NCBI GenBank assembly: GCA_034359265.1
Contig: CP136896.1
Span: 15,221,501 to 15,285,500, forward strand
Source: Canna indica
Taxonomy: Eukaryota > Streptophyta > Magnoliopsida > Zingiberales > Cannaceae
DNA length: 64,000 nucleotides
Direction: 5' to 3'
Part shown: positions 22,001 through 34,213 of the stretch, piece after piece
Layout of the letters: each line of letters begins with the position of its first letter
Numbering within the stretch: the stretch's first letter is position 1
Translations under genes and position numbers: made by a program
The notes under the pieces: generated by a model
The model's database searches: none
Seen by the model: the letters and a program-made list of their open reading frames with translations, nothing else
What the model was told of the DNA's origin: nothing

Positions 22001-25000
22001 GATCAAAATCTTATGGAAGCCCTTCTCCTATCATTTAATCAGGGTAGCAAATTGATGAAAATAATAATATTCAGAAAATGATATGCCCACAAATGGATGT
22101 GCCAGACTAAAAGAATCTAAACTTCAAGCGAAAAATCATACATTCAATTGAGAGCATCTTTATCAATTTTCATCTGTGATCTATTATTATGGTAAAGGTT
22201 TGAATAAGAAAAAAAGAAGCAGCTTAATTTATTAACAAATTCATAATGCACACTATACCGAACATTGACCATAAACAGTTCTTAGTGACTATTAATCTTC
22301 AACCTTATTTATCTTGTGTATTTTACTGTGGATGGTACTCGCTAATGCTGTGCATTTTGAATCTGTTAGAATAATTGATATAATAATATAATCACAATAT
22401 CACAATATACTTAATCAAGTCCAATGTTTAGTACAAAAAGATTTACATGATCACATGAATATCAGAGAAATCTCAACTTAAAAAAAGTTTCATATAGACC
22501 AACTAATTTGAAGTAAATGTAGAATCAGAAAGAGCCAATTACATTAGATATAGTGAAGTAGCAGTCTATCAAACTACAGTACTACAATCAAAGAGCTAAT
22601 TACATTGGAAGCATTACACCAATTTAATAGAGCAGAAAAACAACAATCATATCAAATAAAAACAATGATGTTCATTCACCTGCAAATGAAAAGCGACTAA
22701 GGATATGATGGACAAAGAGTTCATCGTGTGGTCCTTTGAGCTGTTAATATTGTGTGCTTTTGCCCAAACCTTCATCTGCAAGTAATTGTACATCATGGTC
22801 ATAGCTAACAATATGTATCATCATTTTTGGTTGTCTCAAGAACTCTACAAATATACCATTAAAAAAAAGAAAAAGAAAAAGATGCATAAGAGAAAATATA
22901 ATTCCAAAGAGGAACATTATACGAAACAGGTCAGAAGCTATGAAAGATAGCTAAATAATCTAAAACATATTCTGAAACTTAGCAGCTCTAGAATAATGAC
23001 TAAAATGTAAGACCATTACCAAAAAGCTCAATATCCGAAACCTTTCATCAATAGAACTGACAGCTGAAAAAAACATGGACCTTGAAATACCATCCTTGTT
23101 TTCAACTGAAATATCACATTCAATTTCAGTTTCACAGTCTATTACTTTCAAAATCGGAACCCGAGCTCTCAAAATTGGCAATACCCCAGTAACATAACCT
23201 TTCCCTATAATCTTAAAATGAAAATGGTTAGAAGGTGATAGTATGTGAACAATATACAAACATCAAGATGATAACAATTTGAATTTATACATGTGTAAAT
23301 AAAGAAAAAAAATCCAAATTACTTCAGATTGGACAAGTCTAGACTTCATTGTTTAAATGTTCCAGATGAAGCCAAATCAATTGAAGAAGAATATCAAAAA
23401 GTTCGTACATCACTTTCAATCGTAATCTTTCTTGGTGTTGTGATCGTCATAGAAAATATAGCCATAAAAAAGTATATCAAAACAACAAGGCATACAAATA
23501 AATGAAAGTGAAACTTACTTTGATGAGCAAACAGCACTTTTGCAAGTTTTCTAAGATTAGAAATCTTCTTATCGCGAGGGAAAACAATCGTATCATTAGT
23601 GAAGTTAATTGACAAATCCAGATCGCTAGAAGAGGTAAATAAGTCCATGGTGAAAGACCCAAATGGCTCTACTAGAGGAAAGCCATTTCTGATACCTAAA
23701 GAAAAATATGTAAAGAAAGAAAGGTAAGGACTTTCTCAAGTCAATACGAAACACAGAGCTCTAGCGGCAAGAAAATAAGTGATATGAAATAAATTGCAAG
23801 ATGGAATCAAGATGAACTAAAAAATTATATAAAAATGAAAAGTCCCATATTTTGGAACATTAGTAATGTGCATACCCAACTATAGAAATGCCTTAACAAA
23901 TTACAAATAAGAAATGTTCCACATAGCACTAAGTTCTGAAGAATAAATATGTAAAGAACTTCAAATGACCACATGATGAAGGCTCACAAGAAGTCAAATC
24001 AAACATATTAAGCTAGTAAAGTAAGAGTATGGATTTAGATAATACAACTCTGAATTGAATAGCATGGTATAAATTCTGAAGAATAAAAATGTAAAGAACT
24101 TTAAATGAACATATATGAAGGTTCACGAGAAGTCAAATCAAACGTATTAAGTCAGTACATAGTAAGAGTATGGATTTAGATTATTTAGAAAAGCTTAAGA
24201 TGAACTCTGAGTTGAATAGTTGCCTTGCACCTAAGTCCATAATCACATGTTGCCTCTCTTTTCAGCAACCGGCTGCAAGCAGCAGCAAGAATTCTTCCAG
24301 TTCTGGGATCATGGACCATAGTTTTGATACTTAGGAGTTAGGACTTGGGCTGTTAAGTCCTAGGATATTAAGAATCCTTTCATATAGCATATGTTAATGT
24401 TCTTTCATTATCATGAGAAATACACAGCAAGGTTATCTAACATATAATATATTGAACTTACCATGCAAAGTTGCAAACTATTTTAGAAAATAGGCATATA
24501 TTAACCCCCAATGACAAATCTATTCATGTATTAATAATTAATTTCTTCCAACAGTACGGATGAAACAATTGAGGTCAGAAAAAATTATCATCAGTTGTTT
24601 CACTTAATTTTTGCTTTAAAATAATTTATCCAACATGTTATACCAGATTTTCTACTAAAAATATGCTTTGAGATATCAATTTTACATTGGTATAGTAAGG
24701 TAACTCACAGAACATCAACAAATCAACAATACAGATTAATTGCTTATTATATTGGTATTGTTTAGAACTTTTAAAGCAATAATATACCAGGCTACCAGCA
24801 TAGTCTCAGACTAGTATACTATGGTACAATACAACAATATTTAAGAACATACCACAGTTTAATATGCATGAAAGATACTATCATTATGTGTTGGTTGAGA
24901 TTTTTTTCTTGTCTAAAGCATTCTCAATTATAGGTGGTGAGGGGATTTGTAATAGAAAATCAGATGGCATGGGCCATGGGGAGCCAGGGGCCTTATTAGA

Positions 25001-26393
25001 TCAAGAGAGAACTCCTCTTGCAGTAAACAAGAGAAGTTTGCATAGATTTCACTTTAGAGCAAGCAAAATATCACAAGCCTAGAGCTTTAATTTGGTATAC
25101 CAAGCTGTGTTCCATGAAAGTCCATTAGGCTTATGGTTCCACGTCGAGGCCCTAAGGGGAGATGTCAGTTCCATTGATTGGGATGGTAAACAATAGGGGA
25201 TATAACAGTCCAAAGCGTTCCAACTCGTAGGCACACAGATTCAACATTCAAGTCAATACAGCAACTAGCAAATGCTGTCTTGTCTAAAGGAAAAATAAAA
25301 TAAGCTTGAATTATTATTGTTTGGAAACAACAGAATGTATCTAGAACAGATGCAATGCTCCTAAATTGGAAATAAATATGAAAGACTACATTTTCGTGCG
25401 AGATTTTAACCGAAAAGATATTGTTGAAGCAATTTCAAAAAAAATTGACATCATCTATATTTTTAAAAAAAACTGATACAGTATATAGAAATGAATTTTG
25501 TTAGAAAAAAAAGAGTGGGAAGATAAAGGACAAGAAGAGTACCAAAAGTATCACGTGCCATCGTATTAAACACTTGAACCAAGCGCCTTCGTTGTTCATA
25601 ATGAATAGGCTTTGGTTGTATAGTAGAATGAACATCAAGAAGCAATGGCTCAAGAGCTGAAAGGACCTTAGGATCAAAACATACCTTCTTTGACCCTTTT
25701 AATTCCAAGTCTGCAGCACGCTTCAACAAATCTAGAATAGAAAGCAAAAATACAACAATAAATGTAATCACAGCCAATGCATTGCTAGTGGTTTCTTAAC
25801 TCTTCAGCACTATTTCGATAGAGTTTCAAGATGAAATTCAAGCAAATGGATAAAATGAGAGATCCAAGAGAGATTTAAGAAAATAAGAGACTTGAGAGTG
25901 TGTAGATAGGGGATAAAAACAAAGGGTTTGAGGGCTTTGTATAGCCCTCAAGACCCCTTAAAACAAGTGCCAAGAACTGAAATGGCCATTAAGAACCAAT
26001 ACAAAAAAAAACCCAACCGCAGTTTCTTAGCCGTTGGGGCTGTACCGCCCCAGTACAATTGGTACCGAATTTTCAGAAAACCGGTATGATACAATATTTA
26101 AAACCATGAGACAAATAGCTTGATCCTTACAAAGATCAAAAGAAAATTATAATGCAACCAATATTTGTTGATTAGGAGCAAGTCTATCTCATTTAAATGC
26201 ATCAAAATGATTCAGCAAATATAAAAAGGGATTGAAATAAATTGATCTGGCATCTGTCTATCCTATCTTATTAATACCAGTTGACATTGTTTTATATGGT
26301 TCTTAAGAACAACTTTCTTAAATCGGATTACATATGTTTTCTTTGTTGGATCACATATGTTTGAAATATAGTACCTGCAGACTCCAACTTCAT
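16043..26393 (-). CDS. HESO1: HESO1-like terminal nucleotidyltransferase (RNA uridylyltransferase)
   Basis: Nine coding exons on the minus strand join in frame to 534 aa: 26393-26375, 25731-25543, 23695-23519, 23204-23020, 22775-22680, 19833-19788, 18869-18763, 16912-16811, 16726-16043. All junctions are GT-AG. The nucleotidyltransferase core has the GS motif in EPFGSFTMDLF (about 79-89), catalytic Asps in SDLDLS (about 94 and 96) and the third in IECDIS (about 159). The PAP-associated region follows (WAKAHNINSSKDHTMNS, about 194-210). The C-terminal 220 residues have a basic patch then a Tyr/Pro/His/Gln-rich tail. In Arabidopsis HESO1 adds uridines to unmethylated small RNAs and to AGO1-cleaved RNA, marking them for decay. 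The start was chosen because only ATG at 26393 joins the next exon in frame (MKLESADLLKRAADLE). An upstream ATG at 26400 is out of frame. All catalytic residues seem intact. Orthology to HESO1 rather than a paralogue is likely, not proven. Confidence 0.88.
18216..18542 (+). mobile_element. TRIM element (miniature LTR retrotransposon)
   Basis: Direct repeats 18216-18329 and 18432-18542, each from TGTTAAAGTC(C/T)CACATTGG to TTCTTAAC(A/G), flank only about 100 bp. A tRNA-iMet primer site TGGTATCAGAGCC starts right after the first repeat (18330), and a purine tract (GAGAGAGG) precedes the second. Flanks AAACT and AAACC are a near-perfect 5-bp duplication. There is no coding capacity. It lies in a HESO1-like intron, opposite in orientation to the gene. 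Confidence 0.93.
18330..18342 (+). other. TRIM primer-binding site
   Basis: TGGTATCAGAGCC directly follows the first terminal repeat and matches the 3' end complement of initiator tRNA-Met. Confidence 0.85.
19979..20650. mobile_element. hAT-type MITE, 672 bp, TSD TTTACCAC
   Basis: Termini TAGGGATGTCAA and its near-inverse TTGCCATCCCTA are flanked by identical 8-bp TTTACCAC (19971-19978 and 20651-20658), the hAT size. Both ends carry CCCGTACCCGCACCCG-type arrays in opposite senses, so the element can fold back. The centre is AT-rich with no transposase. It is in the 2.8-kb HESO1-like intron between 19833 and 22680. Confidence 0.93.
21373..21820. mobile_element. Mutator-like MITE, about 448 bp, TSD GATCCACATC
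   Basis: Ends ATGGTTATCAAA and (inverse) AAGGTTGTTAAA match at 9 of 12 bases and are flanked by identical 10-bp GATCCACATC (21363-21372, 21821-21830), within the usual Mutator-like range. ACTCGAGTTTAC-like motifs recur in both orientations near the ends. No coding. It shares the same intron as the hAT MITE. Confidence 0.85.
23931..24211. repeat. Tandem duplication, 140 bp x 2, in an intron
   Basis: TTCTGAAGAATAAA(T/A)ATG to AAGAGTATGGATTTAGAT occurs twice, starting near 23931 and 24071, with about 10-15% differences. It lies in the HESO1-like intron 23696-25542. Confidence 0.85.
25800..26110. other. Possible transposon relic in HESO1-like intron 1
   Basis: A phrase with CCGTTGGGGCTGTACCGCCC and ACCGGTATGATACAATATTT resembles terminal parts of low-copy plant repeats. 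I could not find both ends or a target duplication. Nothing coding is visible. Confidence 0.25.
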
Positions 26394-26403
26394 ATTGCAT
26401 AAC
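26394..26403 (-). other. 5' UTR part of HESO1-like exon 2
   Basis: The exon begins after TTTGCAG at 26404 and carries an extra ATG (26400) seven bases before the chosen start and in another frame. This could lower initiation at the main start. Confidence 0.6.
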
Positions 26404-26506
26404 CTGCAAATAAAATGGAAAAAAGAAAGAGATGTAAGCAGTAACCTTTACGTTACATTTCACTAGCCATCTATAAAATCATCACTAAACTTACAGATAC
26501 TTATAG

Positions 26507-26940
26507 TCCTTAACATGTGGTCGGTCGCTTACAGACTTACAGGTTTTTGATGTATTGGATAACCAAGTAAACCACCTGATGCCTTAATGAAAGCAATCTT
26601 CACACAAGCATAAACATGGAAATAGTAAAAACAGATTCATTTACTTGCATTTGAAATTATTTTCAATAATGAAGCACCAGGACAACATAGTCCAAGAAGC
26701 TTCATAAATTTAATCGTGTAAGATGTGGTCGGTTGCTTACAGGCTTACAGTTCTTAATGTATTGGATAAACCAGTAAACCACCTAATGTCTTTAATGAAA
26801 GCAATCTTCACACAAGCATAAACATGGAAATAGTCAACAAGATCTATTTACAAGCATAACTTAAATTATTTTCAGTAATGAAGCATGAGCACAATATAAT
26901 CCCAAAAACTATAAAAATTTATTTAATTATGTAATACTTG
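26507..26940. repeat. Tandem duplication, about 208 bp x 2, in HESO1-like leader intron
   Basis: The block starting TGTGGTCGGT(C/T)GCTTACAG (26516 and 26724) and running through ATGAAAGCAATCTTCACACA to TATTTTCA(A/G)TAATGAAGCA is present twice, back to back, with moderate divergence. Confidence 0.88.
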
Positions 26941-27439
26941 AACTTTAAAAATAAATATCATAATATGCCCTAATGTGTGAGTATCAAGAAGCAAATGAGT
27001 CCTAACTCTAAAACTAATCAAAATACCTTGGATCAGAATGATTCCATATAGAAGAGGTTCACAACTTCACAACATCGTGAAGAAACAGATTTTCAAGCAA
27101 ATGGATGGAGTATGAGAGTATGCGTTTGTGCAGTTTGTAACAAATAGCAAGCTTCACAGGTAAGCTGGTTTCATCGCTGGTATCAGAAAATTGGGTTCAG
27201 TTCCTACAATATACCGAATAGCACTTTATAGGGACTAGGGAATTATTGGAAGAAATAGCGAACATTAAGACCATACTTATCATTTTTGAGCATGTCTTGG
27301 GACTTCATAGTTTTTGACAAAAGAGCCCTGACTTACTTGAGTCACAATGAGCAAAGTGCAAAAACTATTGCATAGTTTTGGTGATGAAGGAAAGAGGCAA
27401 TGCCTTTTAAGTACCTCAACCTCTCTATCTCTAATAGAA

Positions 27440-27960
27440 GGCTAACCAACATGGATTGGCAACTTTGTTTATGAGAGTGAAGCGGTGTTTGGCACCCAGG
27501 AAGCCCAAATGCCTGTCTGCAGCTGGAAGGCTCATACTAATCAACAGTGTGTTTTCCTCCGAATCCTCCCTACCATCCTACCAACCCAAATGGGTGGTTA
27601 ACAAGATTGACAAAGTGAGGCAGACTTTCCTCTTGAATGGTGATGGCACGTCTACTGGTTTTGACTATATAGTTTAATGGTCTGCAATGTGTCGTGCAAA
27701 ATGTGAGGGAGATCTTGGCATCATCAACATAAGCTCAACAAACATTGCCTTGCTTGACACATGGTGATTGAAGTACCTTAATAATGATCAACAGCCTTGG
27801 GTTAAGGTCCCGAGGGACTGGAGCTTCAACAGGAATCAGTGAATGGAGGTTACAGTCACTAGACAATCCCCTCAATTGTGGAAATACTTACTTAAGGTCA
27901 GGGAATTTATGGAGTTCTTCACCTACTTATGCATAGCAGGTTGATCAAAGGGACTGATTT
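27440..27960 (+). pseudogene. LINE reverse-transcriptase fragment
   Basis: The frame from 27456 reads VKRCLAPRKPKCLSAAGRLI then LINSVFSS, the plant LINE signature (W/K-x-LSxAGRxxLIxSVLSS). After a stop, frames continue with CRAKCEGDLGIINI and DTW, matching the GGLGI motif downstream of LINE RT. It is truncated at both ends and decayed, inside the HESO1-like leader intron in opposite orientation. Confidence 0.78.
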
Positions 27961-28960
27961 TTGCATGGCTGTGGAGAATGTGGAAATAAAGAAACAACAA
28001 ATTTTTTACTCAAAAAATAATGTAGACATCTCGCATCTGGAACCAATCACTAAACATGTAAGATGTCATAATTCTGAGATATAATGACTTTTCAATGGGC
28101 TTTGCCCTAAGAAAATAAAATTTTAAAAATAGCAAGCTTCATTTCTTTTCATTATTTTCCAAGTGGAGAACAGGCAAAAGGATATACATAAAGAAGGCAT
28201 AGCACTAGACTTAATCATGCAGCTCCAGGTAGGACACAATTCATCTAAAAGAAAATCACTAAAAAGGGAATTTTAAAATATCAAAAAAGTGTGGATGTTG
28301 ATATCTAGTATGCTTGTTGTTTTCGTATAAAGAAATAGAAAAAAGGTTCTAACTTGTTGGGGAGCCTTTCATTTACATTATGTGCACAAATTATACAAAT
28401 GAATTGCCTGCAAAATCAAGTCGGATTGCAAACAAATTGCCACATAAGAAAACTTCCAAACTTGATATGGTTATTAGCACTTTGAGATGCTACAGATTAA
28501 AAAATACCACAAAAACTGGACTGAGGAAAAAAGGAACATGATATAGTTACATACTCCATGTTGACACTAAGATGGCCAGCTAAAAACAAAAAAGAACTAG
28601 GAAAACAGTTCTTCATAAAATAAAAAAATAAAAATAGAGCGTTTCAGTCGAATATCAATCGAAGGCAAAGTAAACATTAATAAGTTCGACAAACAAGAAA
28701 CGCTGGAGACAAACAGCAGACAAACTGGACAGATCAAAGCAATTTCAATCCTACAGTAGAAGTTCTTCATAAAAGACAAGATAATAACGTATATGCTCAC
28801 TCTGTGTCCTTTCCTTCTACTGCTGAGTCCATTAGCACCGGTGCTTCGAACTAACAAAAAATACAACAATCAAAGAAAATATAAACCCCAAACCTAAGAA
28901 GGAAAAAAGTTGTCTATGAACTATGTACGAGAAAGCATAAAAGGAAGAGAAACCCCTCAC

Positions 28961-29126
28961 CAATTTCTTGGGCGCCGATCCGAACGTCTTCGAATTCTAG
29001 TTCGCTAGGAGGAAAAAATCTTGGAGGCAAACAGCGTTCGATGGGGATTTGGAGGTCAGCAGCTGTGGAACGCGAAGTCGCGAACGGTGAAAGAGGTAAA
29101 GGGGCAATGGAACGAGTGTTCACCAA
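28961..29126 (-). other. Probable 5' UTR exon of the HESO1-like gene
   Basis: A GC-richer block ends with a good donor (AAATTG/GTGAGG at 28961/28960), just upstream of the HESO1-like coding exons and on the same strand. Its 70-codon ATG frame does not continue in the gene's frame and shows no family similarity, so I treat it as leader. The intron to 26404 would be about 2.6 kb. The transcription start is unknown. Confidence 0.45.
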
Positions 29127-30249
29127 AAAGGCCCGTCGGCCCCGTCCGTGTGGCCCGTGTACGTGAGCACAAATCTGGAGCGTCGGAGTTATGATTAAGG
29201 GACCTGATTGGGATCAAAGGGGCGGCGGGGAAGTCAAACGCAATTGCAATAGTTTCGCATTCTGACGCATAGGATGATTTGGATCCCGAAATGGCCGTGA
29301 CGCATGATAATGCGTTGGATTCAGGATGGACGGACAATATGAGTTTTGAAATAGAGATTTGGGAAAGCAGACGTAGTATTTTACTATGTTAAGGATTACT
29401 GGGCATTTAAAATATACTATGAGTAATATTATGACGTGGGTCCACATAATCTTTTTTTTTTTGGGGTCCACATAATATTGTAAATTGTTGGATACATTAC
29501 AGTGTTTGGTATTTAATAATATTATTATTGCAAAAAATTTAGAAATCTTGGTTGAAATAGAATTACTAATAATTTTACACCACTTTACTTAAATACCTTT
29601 ATTTTTTTCAAAATAACATGTAAGAGGATTCCATAATTTATTATAAAAATTACTAATTTATACAAGATTATAATTAAGGACTTGATTAATTTTAAAATTT
29701 TAAAAGTAATGATATATTATCAATTAATATGATAAATGATTATATGAGTATGTAAAATGATGAACATGTGTGATGGAGAAGGCACAAAGAGATGGATGTT
29801 GTCAGGGAAAAAGTTAAATTTGTCTCTTATTTATAATATCATTCTCTTTTTCTTTTTAAAATAAAATTTGCTTGCATTATTATTATTTATTTTTAAAAAA
29901 TAATTCAAAATTTAATAACTAAAGTTGCTATATATCTAATTTATTTTAATCCTCATTTTTTTATTTTTTTCTTCTTTTTCGACGTTGTATGAGTTGTCTC
30001 ATCCTTGTGTTCACATTGTTACATATTTTTATCATTGGACCTAAGTCTCACGCATAAGTAATTACAGCCCCCACCCACGCACGGTCACGGTCCTGCAGAC
30101 CAATCTGACGCGTGGCATGTAACCACAAGAGATATAGGACAATGAGATTAGTACGCAATATTATCAACGCATAAAATTTGTCGAGAATAATAATTATTAT
30201 TTAAAAAGATTTTAATATATATATTATGCTTATAAATTATGTGTGAATG
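29127..30249. other. Intergenic region upstream of the HESO1-like gene
   Basis: The first about 300 bp (29127-29350) are GC-richer and probably hold the HESO1-like promoter. The rest is AT-rich. A 13-bp direct repeat GGGTCCACATAAT flanks a short poly-T at 29438-29476. No gene seen. Confidence 0.45.
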
Positions 30250-30269
30250 CAATGGCAGATTCAGCAATT

Positions 30270-32770
30270 TTTATTAGTGGAGGCAAACTAATACATAAAT
30301 TTTTAAGACTTCAAGTTTGATAGTTGACCTCGACGAGTCTTCATGTTTTGAAAATATTGCATAATTTTTTCATTATTAATGTTCTCAAATATTTCTTTCT
30401 CAATGTATGTAACCAAATAATCATTTAACCATTCATCTCAAATCTGATTACGTTGTTTATTTTTTATAAAATTCATAGTAGAAAAAGTTATTTCAACACT
30501 TGATGTTATCATAGGAAGAATCAAAGCTAACTTCAAAAGTAAATAAACCAATGGGTAGACTATATATTTTCTTGTCTCAATTAACTTTACATAAAGGTCA
30601 ACGATTGTGTTTAAGTTTAAAAGTTTATCATTTGAGCAGACATCTAAAATATAACTCTCAAGTTGATTATCTAAAATTATAAGATCTACAGTGAAAAAAT
30701 CAGCCTAATAAAATTTTGCAACCTGAATCATTTTTTATTTATCAAATGAAATAAAATAATCCTTAATTTGGACTCAAGCTTGCCACTGAAAGAAGCAATT
30801 CAGTATTTGTCTTTGTGAACCTATGGTTGAGTTTCTGAAGTTGTCTATCAATCACTTGGTAAAATAACTCAACCTAATAATGATGTAAGTTTGAGGTTTT
30901 TTCCAATTTTCGTTTTGGTCGTCCATGAAGTACAAAGACATCATTCATAGTTGAGATGATTATCTCATGTTTGTTACAAAAGAGAGAAACTACATCCAAT
31001 AAAGTGTTTTATCATTCATCTCTCATTAACTGCAATCTTCGTTTAGATATTTTTACTAATGACATTGCATTCTCAATGTCTTGATCTTTTCTTTGTGGCA
31101 CTTGAGATAAATTGATTAGTAATTTTTAAAATATTTTTCATCAAGTGTAATGTAAAAATAAATTCAAAAGATTGCATTGCACTTAACAAATTACGTGTTT
31201 GACCTCTTTGATCTAAATTGATACCATTAGTTTTGATAATCTCAAGAACACTCATAGTAGAAGAGAACATATTGATCAAATTTAACAATGTTAGATAGTA
31301 TGATCCCCAATGAGTATATCATGCTCTTTTAAGTATTGTTTCTTGATTTAATCCATGCCCAATATATATTTCACCATTGTCTAATGCTTCTATGAGTTTT
31401 TTTATTTCGCTATCCCGAAGAACTTCTTGTCGCTTAGGTGAAACTCCAACCATATTTGTTAAATTCGCAACCAAAGTGAAAAGACAACTAGACAAGCAAC
31501 TTTAACTTGTTTTTTGCAACGACAACAAGTGTCAATTGTAATTGATGAGCAAAATAATGAATATAAAAAACACACTCATTTTCTTTCAATATTAGACTTT
31601 TAAGACTATCAAATTCGCCTTGTATATTACTAGCACCATCGTATCCTTGTCCGTGAATTCTTGATATACTTAGTTGATATTTTGCAAATAAAAAATCTAA
31701 TACATTTTTCATTGATATTATGGTGGTACTAAATATGTGAACAAGATTAAGAAAATGCTAAATTGCATGTCCTTTCTTTTCAACATAGCGTAAAACAACT
31801 GGTATTTACTCCTTAACTGAAATATCACATGATTCATCAATTAAAATAGCAAAAAAATCACCACCAAGATCATTAAATATCACGCCAACTGTGGGTAGCA
31901 TAGTTGGTGGGAACATATTATAAATTGCCTAGAGATTTAGGGTTCATTCCCTAGTATGATCATCTATTATGACTTATCGTTATTTTTTAAAAAAAAAGAT
32001 CATTAAATGTCGCTTTAGTTGTCTCACTAGTAGCACAATTTACAAAATCGTTTTGTATATCAGGTGCTATAAATTTTATATTCTCACGAGCATTTTTTAA
32101 CACTTGATCAAATTCTTCATTACGATTTGCAAGAAATTGAATAAGTTTAAGAAAATTTTCTTGATTATTTGAATCTTTTGACTCATCGTGTCCTCGAAAT
32201 GTCATTCCCTGATGTAAGAGAAAGCGAATACAATCAACCACTGTTGTCAAGTGATCGAATTCGATAGTCCTTATCCATTTGATCAAATTACTTACAAACG
32301 ACAACTTTTATATGTTGTTTTTTATTCATCATTGTCTCACAAATTTCTCATGCTTGATTATGAGCACTATTAGGACCAACTCCAACATTAACTCCTAATA
32401 TATCTTTCTTTTTCCAATTTGTAAAACCTTCTAAAGTAAATGCATCACCACTACCTTGCTCTCCAGCATCAGGTCTCATAAGATAACAACATAAACAAAA
32501 TGCTGCATCCTTAAATATGTTATACTCTAACCAATTACCAAATTCATTAAACCATTCAAGACTAAAACACCTAAATGAATTTTCAATTTTTTTTTTTGAA
32601 AAGTCATGCTCTCTTGGCTAACATGGACCCTTTTGAAGATAAGCTTGTCGAATTTCATCCCTTTGATTAGGATGATACCCAGATATTTTCATTCGTTTAG
32701 CCAAATCGACAGGAAGATTTTCTAAGTATTCTTTTTACATTGTGGTTGTGTTTTATTTTCAAAACTATAA
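30270..32770 (-). pseudogene. hAT transposase-like gene (TTF zinc finger, DUF4371, hAT dimerisation), broken
   Basis: In order on the minus strand: DLAKRMKISGYHPNQRDEIR with a stop then PREHDF (TTF-type zinc-finger region, about 32740-32600); CIRFLLHQGMTFRGHDESKD then FIAPDIQNDFVNCATSETT (about 32250-32010); GQGYDGASNIQGEFDSLKSL then CVFYIHYFAHQLQLTLV (about 31660-31500); and LALILPMITSSVE with TFSTMN (about 30540-30470), the C-terminal dimerisation motif. This matches plant 'zinc finger MYM-type protein 1-like' transposases. Many stops and frame changes show it is dead. Confidence 0.85.
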
Positions 32771-33089
32771 TCATTATCTATGGACTTTCTTTTAAAAAAA
32801 AATTCTTTCCATAATTTTTTAAAAAGGAAATAATTTTTTTAAAAGAAAATGACATTACAAATTAAATTGAACAACAAATATATATTTTTCTCAATCAATT
32901 TAATCAGCAAGGAAACAAAAGCTAAATATTGAGATAATTAATAATGTTGAAAATTAAAAAAATCAATAACGACAAAATAATTAATATTAAATGAAATAAA
33001 AATATCGAGCTTACCACGGTACCACCCGAAGAAAATAATAAGCAATAAAATAAAAAAATCATACGATGTCGGTAGCCCAGCAGAGATTG

Positions 33090-34213
33090 TGTAACACCCA
33101 AAAAAAATTCTAATTCAATTTTTGCTTGATTCAGCGGGCCGATTCGGGAACGCACCAAGATGAGCCACAAGATCATTGCGATTAGAAGGTACGGTCGAGT
33201 ATTTATTAATTTGCAAGGTTCTAAAATTTGTAGAGAAATGAAACCATATTCCATGGTGAAGATGGGTAACACTTAGAAATCAAACTGGCAAAGCCCGGGT
33301 AGGGCTGGGTACGAGCGCATGCCCAGATAGTATTAAAAGACTAAAGGAACCTTATGTGCATTATGTACTGTGTACTGTGTTTGTGATGACTAGACTGAGA
33401 AGCGTCTCTAGCTGGCATGGTTATTGCCCGACTCAGCATGTGGTTGCGGGGTCTTGAGATTGCACTAGTGAGTCACGGTGGTGTTAGACCCGAGTGGCAG
33501 GGGTCTTGAGATTGTGTTAGTGAGCCACGCTGACGTTAGACCCGAGTGGATTTTGGTTGGATGAGTCATTCCCAACACGGTCGGGTACCTGAAACTAGAT
33601 AGCCATCCTAGTTGAGGGACCCGGGGTTTTAGATCGATTTTGGCCAAGTGATATTTATGCGCGCGCAGGGCCAGTTACGATCGAGTGATATATACACTGT
33701 GCTTCGCTTGGTATGGCCGAATGGTTGATGTATACAGGTTGGCCGATTGACCAAGTAGTGTGCTAAATCCCTAAGTTTTCATTTGAGCTTTTACTTGATG
33801 TTGTACATTATGTTCTTGGGAGTTAGGTGGAGATTCAGTAGAATCACTCACTGAGTTCCTCATAGACTCACAGTTTATTTATTTTTGTTTTGCAAAGCCT
33901 GACCAGTGAGGTATGGCTAGACGGCATGGCGCAGCTGGATGGGCAAATGACATCGTTGATCTCGTAGCAGACTGAGTTAGAGTCGTAGTCGTATAGTGAT
34001 TTCATTTCATGCATTGAGTTGTATTCGTTTAGTAACTTTTGGAGTTTGTATTTCTTTTGAACAAAGTTTTCATTTCATATCAGTGGACTGATTTCTAGGA
34101 TATGTTCAGTCTCATTGTCATTATTTGTCTACGTGGTTTGAATGCACGAGTTGGGCTTCAGGGTATAGTCACATATCCTAGTCGGTCACGTGACCCTGAG
34201 TTGGGGCATGACA
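33090..34213 (+). mobile_element. Solo LTR (Gypsy-type), 1124 bp, TSD GATTG
   Basis: It starts TGTAACACCC and ends GGGGCATGACA, with identical GATTG at 33085-33089 and 34214-34218. No internal retroelement sequence remains, as after LTR-LTR recombination. It is related to the larger solo LTR at 56164: both share GTAGAATCACTCAC(T/C)GAGTTC and GATCTCGTA(G/A)CAGACTGAG blocks. A roughly 58-bp segment with GGGTCTTGAGATTG and TAGACCCGAGTGG is duplicated at 33449-33550. The strand is chosen from TG...CA reading only. Confidence 0.9.

Noticed and set aside
28914..29126. 70-codon frame as the HESO1-like N-terminus
   Set aside because: It does not join the downstream exons in frame and lacks family similarity; it is better read as leader.
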